Assembly (NCBI GenBank): GCA_944470555.2
Contig: OX104127.1
Location: forward strand, 132,371,113-132,435,112
Reading direction: 5' to 3'
DNA: 64,000 nt
Origin: Heterobilharzia americana
Taxonomy: Eukaryota > Platyhelminthes > Trematoda > Strigeidida > Schistosomatidae
Shown here piece by piece: positions 1-10,829 of the stretch. The number at the start of each line of letters is the position of its first letter. Position 1 is the stretch's first letter. The notes beneath the pieces were generated by a model. The model was given only the letters and a program-made list of their open reading frames with translations, searched no databases and was not told where the DNA came from. The position numbers were made by a program, and so were the translations under genes.

Positions 1-301
1 AAACATATATCTAAAGAGAAGACAAACGTCACTAAGCAGCTAATAACTTCTTACCGAAGACAATAAAACTACCTTTCTATTACAATATTAGTCTTAGACA
101 AATACTTCTGTAGATAAATAAGATGTAGAGAAGTTTTCAAGAAACAATAAGACTGCTAAACCTTCAATAAAAATTGTGGTGTCCAGGCCACTAATATAAG
201 ATGAATGCATAGTCAAGATATTTTCTCTGCTTACAGTATAGTTTTACATATATTAGATAAATTAGCTTGATAAGTAGTACAGAGTGATACGGTATTACTT
301 A

Positions 302-429
302 AAGGTGAAGTAAAATAAAAATCTGGTCAGCACTCGGACCTCTGAGCTCTTAGTTGGTAGAGCCCCGGGCCAGTAACCCGGTGGTCCCTGGTTCAAATCC
401 GGCTGCGGTCCGAATTTTTATTTCACCTT
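302..429. repeat. Inverted repeat enclosing a tRNA-like sequence
   Basis: The left arm (302-322, AAGGTGAA then AAAATAAAAAT) is mirrored by the right arm (412-429), which reads AATTTTTATTTCACCTT; the inner 7 bp TCGGACC (334-340) pair perfectly with GGTCCGA (407-413). The arms therefore extend the acceptor-like stem of the tRNA-like core into a long hairpin, with an 11-base insert on the left side. This is seen directly. It suggests a fold-back repeat built on a tRNA rather than an ordinary tRNA gene; I cannot tell whether it recurs elsewhere in the genome. Confidence 0.6.
337..411 (+). tRNA. tRNA-like sequence (probable pseudo-tRNA, anticodon AGT if read canonically)
   Basis: A cloverleaf with normal spacing can be drawn: D stem GCTC/GAGC around a loop containing AGTTGGTA, anticodon stem CCGGG/CCCGG with loop CCAGTAA, five-base variable loop, and T arm with loop TTCAAAT that also forms a good B box (GGTTCAAATCC). 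With this spacing the acceptor stem has two mismatches and the T stem one, and position 33 is C instead of the near-universal T. A perfect 7-bp acceptor is possible only if five bases separate it from the D stem. These flaws and the surrounding inverted repeat favour a tRNA-derived repeat over a working tRNA-Thr. Confidence 0.4.
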
Positions 430-430
430 C

Positions 431-3229
431 AATCATCACCCAGTATACATACTAGTCTGACAAACTACGGCTATCCCAGACAGTCAAATGATAATCAGTA
501 TGATGCTGCCCCTCTTTGATTCAGTTAGATTTGGATTGGGATGAGAAGTCATGACTAGGCAGCCAGTGTGAATACGGTCAAGCGGTAGTAACACATCACG
601 AATTCACATGGTAGTCGGTCAAAACCCTTGGTGATTGAAGTGACTTCTTTCGAGTGCTCAATAAGTGCTAGATTTTGGGGATGCTGATAGTGACAACTAC
701 AGATGAGCCGATACTACCGATCAAATGTATGAAAGGATGTCAAAACAGGTACAATATATCACTGATCCAACACGAAATGACTGAGTAGTTGCCTTAGAGA
801 GGAAGACTGACGTGATAATACGACAACTGACGGCTTTACAGTGGCACAGATGGCCGTAGAAGTGCTCCAAAAGTAGAGCCAGTAGTGGTGACAAAACTGC
901 GCGTAGAGCTACGTTAAAAATTAATATAACCCGGTATCGTTGAAAGTTGAAAAATAAAGCCTGCTAGTGTCTGTCAGTATTTGAGTCAGTGAGCATTGCT
1001 GTCACCCGCATAAAGTTAACGGATAAGAAGATGGAGCTACAATTCCTGATTTCTGCTAGTGCTGAAGACACCGTCATTCTATTATTTACTATATCAGATA
1101 GACTAACCTAGTACATAATTATACGCCGCCACACCACCCGAATTCTGTACTAACATGACAGTTTCTCACATATTTTGCAAAATATCCTTATTATGAAAAA
1201 AGACAATATTTTATCCAAGAGTACAACATTTTGATTCTTTTCATATGCGGCATGTGATCATATAATAAAGACATCCTTGATATTATTAACCTTATTACAG
1301 TGACGGAACACTGTTGGTTTGTGGTGCTTTTAGTTCCCTGACTAAAGTGTCAACCAAACAGGAACAGCAGCTTATTCGATGCACACGGACATCACATCTA
1401 GAAAGTGCACTGTTGTGAACCAATTGTAAAAACCGGATAGTCTTTAAGTGATTGACATAATGTGCATATTTAGAATCTTGCACATGAGAAAATCCACTAA
1501 GTCTTGATTGCAATTCAGAAAAACAAATTGTGCTAAACTTGTTGTAAAATAAGTTAATATGTTCTGCGGTTGTATAACAAAAATGCATGGTGAAACTTTT
1601 AAGCATGCCAAGCATAAGACTGCGAGCAATGGTGCGTAATAAAAACAAAGATAAAGGGCGTTGGTGTAGGGGGTGACAGCCAGCAACTACTGTCAAGACT
1701 TTTTGAAGAAGCCAACATGAAACAGGCAACGCTTAATAACATCACACTTAAGTACAGATCAGTGATGAACTCTTACAAAAGGAGGTTCAACAAGTATCTT
1801 GGTGCTTTCCAGTCACATAGTATCCAACAAGTTTGAATGGAGTAAATGACATCCAATTGCAAACTACGTTTAGAAAGTTGTAACCTTTCAGAAGAGATGA
1901 ACAGTAGAAGCAGATAATGGATAAGCTCTGAAATGGTATTTTCTGAAGGTTGGGACAACTGAAGAATAATTTTGGGACAAGAGTCAGACATAATTCTTCC
2001 CTAAATGGTTTTAAACGAATACTATACATGCTTAGAAGAAAGAAGAGAAATCATGAAGGATATATTATAGAATACAGTTCTAAGGACTTCTGAACACATA
2101 CATGACCAACCAAAGGTAAACTGTAACTTTGTAAAAAGAAACAGAAGAAGGCATATGTTCCAGAGTATAGTGGTATGAGTACTGACCGGATCTCTTAACT
2201 CCATCAGTCTCTGGAAAAGGGTATGGCTTTTGAGATACGATCAGCAATACTTTTCCTGACATGAATTAGAAATGTAACTCTGAACAAGAATTTTTGTTTT
2301 TATATCTAAGATGGATGCAACGGAAGTTGTGAAAAGTTATTATCAGTATTGAAAGGAAACATTACCATTTTTGTGAACAATCAAAACGATACAAGAGTTT
2401 CCTTACTTTTAACACCTAAATGATTGATAATCTGTGAGGACAGAAACTAAACAACTAAGAGTATATGTATGGATTAGGCATGCTAAAACAAATTGTGATA
2501 CAGTATAAAGTCGCCTAAACGTCTTGAGTTATAAGGCTGGATAGCAGTGAAGCATAGTTTGGCAATAAGAAGTAAAGTGGCTGTATCAATTTTGATGAGT
2601 TAATGATCTAAAGACACAAAAAGCTTCTTGAACAGATGATAACCTATACCACTAACGGAATTGGGGAAAGTGAATGCTTAGCGAAAGATAAATGTATCTG
2701 CAACAGGAGTTACCTTTTCTCCTCCTTTTTACATTTACTAAAGAGTGAATGACATATAGAGACTAAAAGTATTGGACGCTTAGTTTCCCCAACAGCATTT
2801 CTTGTAGGGTGTATGCTAAGCCAAAAACTAAGACAAAATATACTACTGACAGGAATAGTAAGAGACTGTTGACAGATATCCAGGATGTACTTAACAATAA
2901 TAGTTGCAGACACAGTGGTGCTTATTGTATTCATACTTTATTCATAGACAATGATGCTTACTTTTTCCACTTCTTTCAATCCACCAATCATAAATGTATA
3001 GTGTCGTAGTGTTTTAGCTTGAAATTTTGGAACTAAGCAAAAGCCAACATGTAATGGGACTTTAAATTTCAATGCCAAGCGTTGAGCAAATAAGAAGGCC
3101 CAGTTATCTGTAGAAAAATTTAGATAAAGTAGGGTGAAACATTATGTTTATTAGTGATAATTTTCCTTAAAATATAAAAAATATATATCTTAATGTAGCA
3201 GAAATTTAAAAAAATTCAAAAATAACTAG
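431..3229. other. No recognisable gene
   Basis: AT-rich DNA. Open frames up to 144 codons (for example minus strand 1295-1729) have no domain motifs, no convincing splice sites and low-complexity composition. I see nothing else that can be supported. Confidence 0.5.
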
Positions 3230-3241
3230 AAAAATTATTAT

Positions 3242-5096
3242 TTGTCCCTTGGGTTCCTAGCGGAACATAGGGCTTCAGTAGCACGCCTCCATTGCACTCT
3301 CTTCCCTGCAATCTTTTCAACCCGCCTCCACGACTGCCTACAACCTTTCATTTATTCCTCACATGATCTCTTTCATGTTACCCTTGCCTCGGACACTCAA
3401 CTCGTCGTTTCCCTTTTCGATTCCACTCAAGGGCCTGTCTCATGATGTCTCCGAATGGTATTCCCAGTCTATGCCCAATCCATCTGCACTTTTTCCCTCT
3501 GGATATTTGTTAGGCGATAGCTTTTTGCTTATTCTTTCTGGTCATCTGGTCTTCACTATAGAGTGAGGGTAGGCGGCGGCTGTTGATGAATGTCTCAGTT
3601 TGTTGGAAATATTTTTCGTAACGCACCAAGCATCTCAACCATCACATAGAAGCACTGACTTACTTGACTGACATTAGTGTTCAAAATCTGGATCTTGTTC
3701 ACGCTTTATGCTGAGTGCAGTATATCTCCACACTGCTTTCAAATTAATGCAGCAAAGCCTGTCTTGCTGTCTTTCCGATCCTAACTGCTTTGACATCCTC
3801 ATCTGTGCCGCCACCGCCGCCGCCTGTAGTTGAAACGATGCTACCTAGGTAGGTAGGTAGGTAGGTAGGTAGGTAGGTAGGTAGGTAGGTAGGTAGGTAG
3901 GTAGGTAGGTAGGTAGGTAGGTAGGTAGGTAGGTAGGTAGGTAGGTAGGTAGGTAGGTAGGTAGGTAGGTAGGTAGGTAGGTAGGTAGGTAGGTAGGTAG
4001 GTAGGTAGGTGGAAGAGACTACTTCCTTTAGGTTTCTCCACTTAATGCTGATTGATGCTTGTTCTTGGTTGGGTATCTTCATCACCTCCGTCTTCCCTAC
4101 ATTCACTTGAAGTCTCGTCTTTCCTCGCTGCCCTGACTCTTCTTTCAACTTGTTGCTTTCTACCTGTAGATCTTCGACTTTGTGCGACAAAAGACACTAG
4201 ACACAAGTCATCATCGGCGAAATCCAAATCTTATAGAGTCTTTTCATCAGTCAAACAGTGTATCCTCATCTTCTCACAGCTCCTCACGCTTTGCTGCGTG
4301 ATCATCCACTCCTGTCCAGTCGACCACAATCAGGAAGATCATCGGTGATACTAGGCGACAGCCTCGTCTTAGTCTTACTTACTCCTGTCTTCACTTATAA
4401 CGCATCACTGAGCTTCCCATTGTCAATCACTTCGCACGTAGCCTCATCATCACATAGCTGTTGAATGAGATTCATGAACGTTTGTGGCACTAAAACTGTA
4501 GTGTTGAAGCTGCTACCTGCCAAATTACTTCTCAGTCGATGCCTCGATGGAAAGCCTTCTCAAAGTCGATAAATTTGAGGTAGACAGTTGCCATTCGACT
4601 ATTCTATACTCTGTTCTATGATGATGCACAGAGTACCGTTGCAATTCCATCCCAACATGATTCGTACTTCCTCAACCCAGTCAGCCAGCCTGTTCCGGTC
4701 GTAATTTTGAATCCACCGCATCTTCTAGTCTCTCCAGGATGATGCAACTTCATATTTTGCTTGAGGTGGACAGCAACACCATTCCTCGCCAGTTCCTGCA
4801 AACACTTAGGTCTCCCTTCTTTCGAAATTTGACAAGGTAGCCCTTCTTCCAATCAATCAACAGGTACCTACCTACCTTTCCTTCCTTCTTTCCTTGCAAA
4901 CCTTCTGAAGTTGTGGTGTGAGCATATCGGCTGATGTCTCTGAGTCTGCTCTCAGTGCTTCTGGAGGAATTCTACCTGGTCCTGTTGCTTTTCTGGCTTT
5001 CAGTAACTTTATGGGGTTCCGGACTACTACTTTTGTCGTAGGGCTTGTGTTCACTGGTAGTTCTGGGGTTGCTGGTGGTATTTCTGGACGAGTTGC
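3242..5096 (-). mobile_element. 5'-truncated SR2-type RTE retrotransposon, decayed
   Basis: On the minus strand this aligns along its length with the RT half of the nearly intact SR2-type copy at 55138-58363: both begin (3' end) with TCCCTTGGGTTCCTAG and share the reverse-transcriptase and C-terminal regions. The copy stops within the part encoding the start of the RT domain, so EN is absent. Perfect 12-bp direct repeats AAAAATTATTAT flank it (3230-3241 and 5097-5108), the mark of a target-primed insertion truncated at the 5' end; the left one overlaps the usual ATT-rich tail. Many frameshifts and an AGGT array at 3847-4010 break the frame. It is non-functional. Confidence 0.85.
3847..4010. 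repeat. (AGGT)41 tetranucleotide array inside the SR2 copy
   Basis: 164 bases of uninterrupted AGGT units, apparently 41 perfect copies. The array grew at the codons for TYLGS in the RT ORF: the SR2 copy at 59620-63086 has only CTAGGTAGGTA at the matching place (about 60449), and the intact copy has CTAGATAAG. On the minus strand it would encode repeated LPTY, so it stays open in frame without being a real protein segment. Confidence 0.95.
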
Positions 5097-5108
5097 AAAA
5101 ATTATTAT

Positions 5109-6080
5109 CCAAAATACTAACCAGTACGCTGATAGATAGAATCGATAAGGTAACACAGAAGATAACTCTTTTGATGCTTTTCTCCATCAATGAAATGTGC
5201 GAATTGTAAATACTATGATATCTCTCACCACAATTAACAACATCGGTTCACTCAATTAAAATATACAAAGAGATAGTAAGGTATACAAGAACATCGCCAG
5301 TCTAGTAATGCTTTTTTCTTTCCTTCAGATTCTGTTGAATTTGGTTGTTTTAGTATTTTATTTCTGTGAAGTATGAAGTAAACCCGATATGGACAAGACT
5401 CTGTGTCAACTATTTGATATGGTCAGGTGACGAGAATCGTTAGCATCACAGAATGCAGCCGACAAGATGATTAAATTTTTGTTTTATTCATCAAAAAGAA
5501 GTGCTTTACTATTAAAACAGAAAATAGGTAAGCATATATCTCCGTAAAATATTGTAAACAATGTTCACTGTGGCATATAACTGGCACTAAACCCCTGATT
5601 TCAAGCTTAGATATATATTGCTTCAAACCAATCATGCGTGAAGATTTCTAAAAACCAGTTAGTCTAACTAAAGGTCGGAGCAGCTGGTTTTCAAAGAAAA
5701 CTATCTTTAAAAGCGAATTGTGACAATTATGTGGTGAAATGATTAAAGATATGCAAACCTTGATGAAATCTTATCACGAAACAAAATGGTTTAATTTAAG
5801 ATGATTTTCTAGAGTAATTAATGTAGTCACATAGCAATGAGACTTCCAAAAACTACATGGAGATTTATTTCATAGATTATTGGCTACACCTAATAACGGC
5901 AGCTAAAATCAGCCTACACATTTGCATATGAACAGATGGTCAGAAAAAATCAATGTAGGACTTCACAACATCATTTAACAAAAAAAATACTTAGAAGAAG
6001 GTCATATTGAATTGAATAAAGGGTGCATGAGAGAAGACGCAATTTGAAAATCAAGGTTACCGAAAACGTTCAAACATTAC
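5109..6080. other. No recognisable gene
   Basis: AT-rich unique-looking sequence between the truncated SR2 copy and an RTE fragment. I found no motif-bearing reading frame, RNA or repeat structure. Confidence 0.5.
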
Positions 6081-7600
6081 TAGACTGTGAAGGGTGAATA
6101 CATCTACACCACTGTGACTGATTCCCCAACCAATAATTCCTGTCTTCTCGAGGATCCCAACCAAGTAGTCAACACCGTGCATGGTTCAGACTAACAGTCA
6201 GGGAATTCATTATACTAACACTACTTCTTGATCTCACCATTTTGAACCTCCTTCCAACACAAGTCTACTTCAGCTAGCACTGTATGTTGAGATAGATGAC
6301 GTCTCAAAATGAACAACATATGTCCAAGGCATCCTAGTCGCTGAAGGTTCACAATATCATTGACTGATTTGACTTTCTTCTTTAGAACCCTTCGCCTGAC
6401 CTCAATATTGCTCACATGGTGATTTCACTATACCTGCCCAATGCCACGAAGACACCTGTGATCAAAAACTTGTAACCGCTTCATATCCTCTACACTCAAC
6501 GGCCATGTCTCACAGCCGTCTAACTGAACAGGACGGAGTGCAGTATACTCGTTCTTCAACATCATCATCATTATCAACATAGGACCAGGCATTACTGCGT
6601 AACGGTCCGGGTTGCCACACCTCATATCAGCACATCAAGTAAAAAGGTAGTGAGGCAGTCAGGTTTCTCACCAGAGGCGAAGATGATATAAGTTCCCAAA
6701 TGTCAAACGGGCATTTTGTATCCGACCTGATATTTCACCAACAACCAGTCCGTTCAATCTGATGCAGCTCCTCAAGTGCAGTGATCAACACATTCAACCT
6801 TCACACCCTATCTCTAAACTGGAAGTTCTTGTGGACCAGTCCTGAAGCATCATCCTACACTTGACACGTCTAAGAGAAACACATACCAAACATGCTCAGG
6901 TTTCTGTTCAAAACGTTCAGAAGACCCTGTATTTGTCAGCGCTCCCACCTAACTGGACAATATCGTCTGCATACTCAAAGTCAACGAGATGCCCAGCTCC
7001 AGTTAGACGTCATATAGATATGTAACCTAGGATCTTGGAGATGATGTTAGTCAAACTGGTTCTTTCGAGGTTGTCACAAGAATACTTCGTACTTTTTTAT
7101 AAACTGATGATTAGCGACCTAAACCAGTTTGACGGGACTACCTCTGATTCGCATACACTACTTAGTACCTCCGTCACTCTAATCAGCAATTTCTTACCAC
7201 CATCCTTTGGAAATTCTGGTGGCAAACCATCAAGTACTGCTTACTTGCACTGTTACATGTTAGGAACAGCTTTCTCAACTTTAAAGAGAGCTGGAGGACG
7301 GACAGACATCCACATCCTATTCAGGTTCGGGTCGGATGCTGGTCAACTGGAGCGTTATTGTGGGTCAGTGTAACCGGACTTTGAAGAGTTCTGCCTAACG
7401 TTCTAGTCGTCTGTCCTGAAGGGTTATCAAGTTGCCGTGCTTTTCGGTGGCGTTTCCACTCATCAGTGTCTTCGAATTGCCACTAGTTTTAATCACCCTA
7501 AATAATTGCCGAGCATTACCGAGTGCCTATGCCTTTTTACTCCATCTCTCTCGTTTTCGCCACCCACCGCTGCTCGGGGTCATTGCGAAAACTTGAGCTA
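6080..7600 (-). pseudogene. RTE-clade (SR3/Perere-3-like) reverse transcriptase remnant
   Basis: Read on the minus strand, pieces of one RT ORF appear in order across several frames: GNARQLFRVIKTSGNS near 7510, the catalytic block GHLVDFEYADDIV near 6960-7000, CETWPLSVEDMKRLQVFDHR near 6430-6530, and the C-terminal RRRVLKKKVKSVNDIVNLQR block at 6221-6415. The same blocks occur in the copies at 15565-16870 and 21660-22720. Stops and frameshifts are frequent, so this is an old inactive copy. The 3' end lies near 6080, marked by CAGTCACAGTGGTGTAGATG (minus), also present in the 21660-22720 copy. No target duplication was recognised. Confidence 0.75.
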
Positions 7601-8600
7601 CTTTCACTCCTCGTCGAGGTGGCACCCAACTAGAATGAAACTTTTGGCACCAATCAATTTGCATTGGGTTGCAAAAATCCATTGACGTTTGCTAACTTTT
7701 AGATGTTGGTTACCAGCTTTCTTTTTACTACTGTTTCTAAAGTAGACTGAATATCCCACGACGCTTCTTCAGGATAAGAGATGTTTCAAACTTGGGATTA
7801 AAAACCGAGTGAATAAACTGAATGAGTAATTGACAAAATACAATTCAGTCAAGAAATTCCGCTTTTAGTAGATTCATATTCAGCAGCTGTACATTTGTAT
7901 TCATAGTTACGAGGAGATATGTACACCAGTGACTATAATATAAGGCCATCAAAAATTGTTTCTATAATGAAAACGTAATGGCTAAGAGGTTATTTCGATG
8001 GCTTATAACATAAGACATAAGTGAGGTTAATCATACAGTTAAATGAACTGTTCACTACAAAACAAAATCCAAAAAAGTGGATATGCAAGGAAATCGTTTT
8101 AAGTAAAGAAAAATAAATAGATTGTAGTTTTATATATGAATGGTTCGTTTGCAATTAACTAGAGCATCACTGACAAATAATTATAAAATCACTATAATAC
8201 ACTGACATATATTTATTAAACGTACAATAATAACGATTGGTGACAAGAATGTAATATCGAATACAACATTCGACGATTATACTACAAAAGCATAATTCCG
8301 TTTCATAATAGTATTTCGGATAGGCTACAACAAAGTTCACTGCTGAACTTGATACCTTTTCTACAGTAACTGCAGTTTGCCAACTACCAAGCGTTATCAA
8401 GCTTACTTTACATGGTATGACATAGTGATGATGTAGTTAATTGAGTGTGCAAACGAAAATATTGTATCGTACAAGAGGGAATTGGTTTTTCGAACAGTGA
8501 AGTAGCAATATGTAATACACATAACAGTCGTGTTTAGAAAACTTTATTATGGGAGAGCACAAACTATGACCAACGAAAATGAAAATCAGTGACATTAAAC
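7600..8600. other. No recognisable gene
   Basis: AT-rich sequence. The 77-codon minus-strand frame at 8167-8400 is tyrosine- and cysteine-rich but lacks motifs and splice context, and I do not accept it as a gene. Confidence 0.5.
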
Positions 8601-8604
8601 ATGT

Positions 8605-9000
8605 TTGATCCCTAGGTTACGTTTCAACCGACAACTGGTGGTCAAGCTTGTATACCACAATGGCCCAAAGAGCTATGCTGACAGAAAACGTTTTCGCTTG
8701 AGGTCATACCATGCCAGAAAGATTGGTTGGATAGTGGTAAGACAACAGGCAGTTACCAAAGTAGTATACTATGATAGGATTCAAGGGCGAAGTTATACTG
8801 CTAGTTGGATGGAGCGTGACAGCAATAAGGTGCACCCCTCGGATGACCAGCAGTGCCGTGTTGGTGCTGCTCTCCATATAAGAATGGGGGGGGGTTAGAA
8901 AAGGTAGGCTCCCCTACCCTGTAGTATTCCAGTGCCATCGGTATGGGTTTATACCCGGATTAAAAGTAGAAAAGAAACTAAAATATAAAACTTCCAAAAA
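8605..9000 (+). mobile_element. Leader (5' UTR) fragment of an RTE element
   Basis: This stretch matches the leader of the RTE copy starting near 19000: shared blocks include ATACCATGCCAGAAAGATTGG against CTACCAACCCAGAAAGGTCTG, GGATTCAAGGGCGAAGT against GGGTTCGAGGTTGAAGT, and GGATGACCAGCAGTGCC against GGATGACCAGTAGTGCC. It contains a G8 run. After about 8900 it continues with sequence that is absent from the other copy. No coding part is attached, so it is an isolated fragment. Confidence 0.65.
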
Positions 9001-10190
9001 GGCTAAACATAACAGACCTCATGTAGATATCCCAGAAGCTCTGCGGTTACGTACCACTATTACTAAACCAACTTCTTTTTGAGGCACGTCAAACAGAAAT
9101 AACTTCCAACGGTGGGTGCAGCCACGAAGTGTCAACCGAACTGTTAGCCAGAAGGTTAAGAGAAATTTCTAGTGTGCAACGGTTACGGTTGAACCTAGTC
9201 GTGCAGATAAACCAAGACGATCAACCTCAAACACACCTATTTCATCATTCGTGTCCATGAGTAAACAGAAGGAAACATAATATAACCGGGAGGATTTCCT
9301 ACATTCAAGATAGAAGAAACGAAATAGGGACTGACAAAATAGAGAACCCAAAGGGTCGTCCCATTTAGGAACAACAGCAAAGGTAAGTACAGAAAGGCGA
9401 TAGTAAAATTACCGGCAATAATAACAAGCGACTGGTCAAGAGATTTTCAAACAAGTGAAAGAGCAACAGAATAACATTACCAACCACTTACTCGAGGACA
9501 GAAGATAGATGAATTCGCAACAGTATAGTTAACGTTAGCTATTTCATCAGAAGATATGAAACAGAAGTCTACTATCAACAATTTCATAGATATGTATCAT
9601 ACTCCATACTTTTAGGGTCATAGTGATACTTCAGTTAACAAACGAGAACCATACCTCCTATTACTACGCAGATCACAGGACTCTGACTAAAAGATGTCAG
9701 TACTTTCTTGAGAATTCCTTCTAAACACTTGCTGTAATAATCTTGCCATGTAGCGAGGTTTTACAGGTTTTCATGCTACCAGAACGGTAACTTAGACGGT
9801 GCTCAGTAACTTCAGGTCCCATGATGACACTCATTAATCAGACAAAGTGAACTCATTATTTTTTCAACAAAAAAAAACTCAGAATCAGTACAAGCAAAAC
9901 ACAAATGGTAGACAAAGACACCGACAAAAAATTCCGTATTTTAAAACGTCAAAAACATAAGTAGATTTAATACACCTTTCAAAAGTAAAAAATAAACACA
10001 AACGGATAAAAAACAGTATCAGAAAAACAGTTCACTTTGTCAACCTTTGTCTTTTTTTTGCGGTATATTATAACTGGAACTGACGCGCTAAACAATTAGA
10101 CAACAGATGTCTAAATGCACAAAATATGAATAAGGAAAGGAGACATGTGCTATTAATTATTAATTCAGTCTGAAAAACCCACTCATTTAC
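9001..10190. other. No recognisable gene
   Basis: AT-rich DNA with A-rich runs near 9850-10050. I see no supported coding, RNA or repeat feature. Confidence 0.5.
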
Positions 10191-10218
10191 ATTAATGATG
10201 GATAATGGTTAGCAGTAC

Positions 10219-10266
10219 TATCCGGAACGCGTGTTTCGTCCTATTTGAGACTCGTCAGCTGGATAT
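10219..10266 (-). ncRNA. Hammerhead ribozyme, SM-alpha type
   Basis: Minus strand: CTGACGAG core, stem II GTCT-CAAATA-GGAC, GAAAC core, then GCGTT and C at the cleavage position, and stem I ATCC/GGAT. The core nucleotides CTGANGA and GAAA are both intact. The usual GTC cleavage triplet reads GTT, which the NUH rule allows but which is normally slower, and stem I has one A-C mismatch. It may retain weak activity. Confidence 0.7.
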
Positions 10267-10355
10267 ATCTGCCTTTCAGTGAGTATTGTTCCCTCAAAGA
10301 CTTGAACCCAGGACGGATCGCTTCAAATGCCAGAGCGTTACCCATTAAGCAAGTC

Positions 10356-10403
10356 TACCCAGCTGATGAGTTCCAAATGGCATGAAACTCACGTTCTGGA
10401 TTC
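10356..10403 (+). ncRNA. Degenerate hammerhead ribozyme, opposed copy
   Basis: Plus strand: CTGATGAG core and GAAAC core are present, with GTT at the cleavage position and CTGGAT closing stem I against ACCCAG. Stem II (GTTCC-AAAT-GGCAT) has a mismatch. It faces away from the minus-strand hammerhead at 10219-10266, so each strand of this locus carries one ribozyme-like motif. Confidence 0.55.
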
Positions 10404-10724
10404 CACTGCTAGCCACTATCTGTCATCAACATAAAATTGAAACAGGCTATATCGAGGCATCCACGCAGGAGCCCGTATGCCAGTAGAGACCGATCAATTC
10501 GGTCGAATCAATGACAGGATAATGCAAGCAACAACATAAAAACTACTCATTGTTCGGACAGATAGACGATTTCAAGGAAAGAAAGTACGAAATACGATTT
10601 CTTTAAAAATACCCAAGGATGTGTAATGAACTAGAGATGCCATGAGACCGATAAATACGTAATAGGCTATGAACTATATTTATCGAATCAAGGTTGATAA
10701 TACTACTAATTAGACGGAGCCAAA

Positions 10725-10800
10725 GCAGATGGAGCGGGATTCGAACCTGGGCCCCATTGGCTGGAAGTTGAATTCTTACACCAATGAGTAAGATTTGAAT
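10725..10800 (-). mobile_element. tRNA-derived SINE head fragment
   Basis: The minus strand contains a strong B box, AGGTTCGAATCCCGCTCC, preceded by an A-box-like TTACTCATTGGTGTAAG about 40 bases upstream. The order and spacing are those of a pol III promoter in a tRNA-derived repeat. I found no convincing hammerhead downstream, so only the head seems present. Confidence 0.5.
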
Positions 10801-10829
10801 TCATAATTCATTAGTTGAAAGCCGACAAC

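Larger units (their letters stand above)
10200..10520 (-). mobile_element. SM-alpha-type hammerhead SINE with an opposed second hammerhead
   Basis: Read on the minus strand from 10520: a segment shared with 63395-63465 (ACTGGCATACGGGCTCCTG), an inverted hammerhead-like arm, a tRNA-like head with A-box-like TTGCTTAATGGGTAACGC and B-box-like GGGTTCAAGTC, then a hammerhead at 10266-10219 in the same sense. The two hammerhead arms (10207-10263 and 10371-10427) are inverted relative to each other and about 80 percent alike. Elements of this type in schistosomes are known to be transcribed by RNA polymerase III and to self-cleave; both properties are inferred here from family membership. Confidence 0.75.

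Noticed and set aside
1295..1729. 144-codon minus-strand frame
   Set aside because: No domain, another minus-strand frame overlaps it, no splice signals or composition of a coding exon.
3744..4190. 148-codon minus-strand frame with repeated LPTY
   Set aside because: Created by the AGGT array within a dead SR2 copy; no independent gene.
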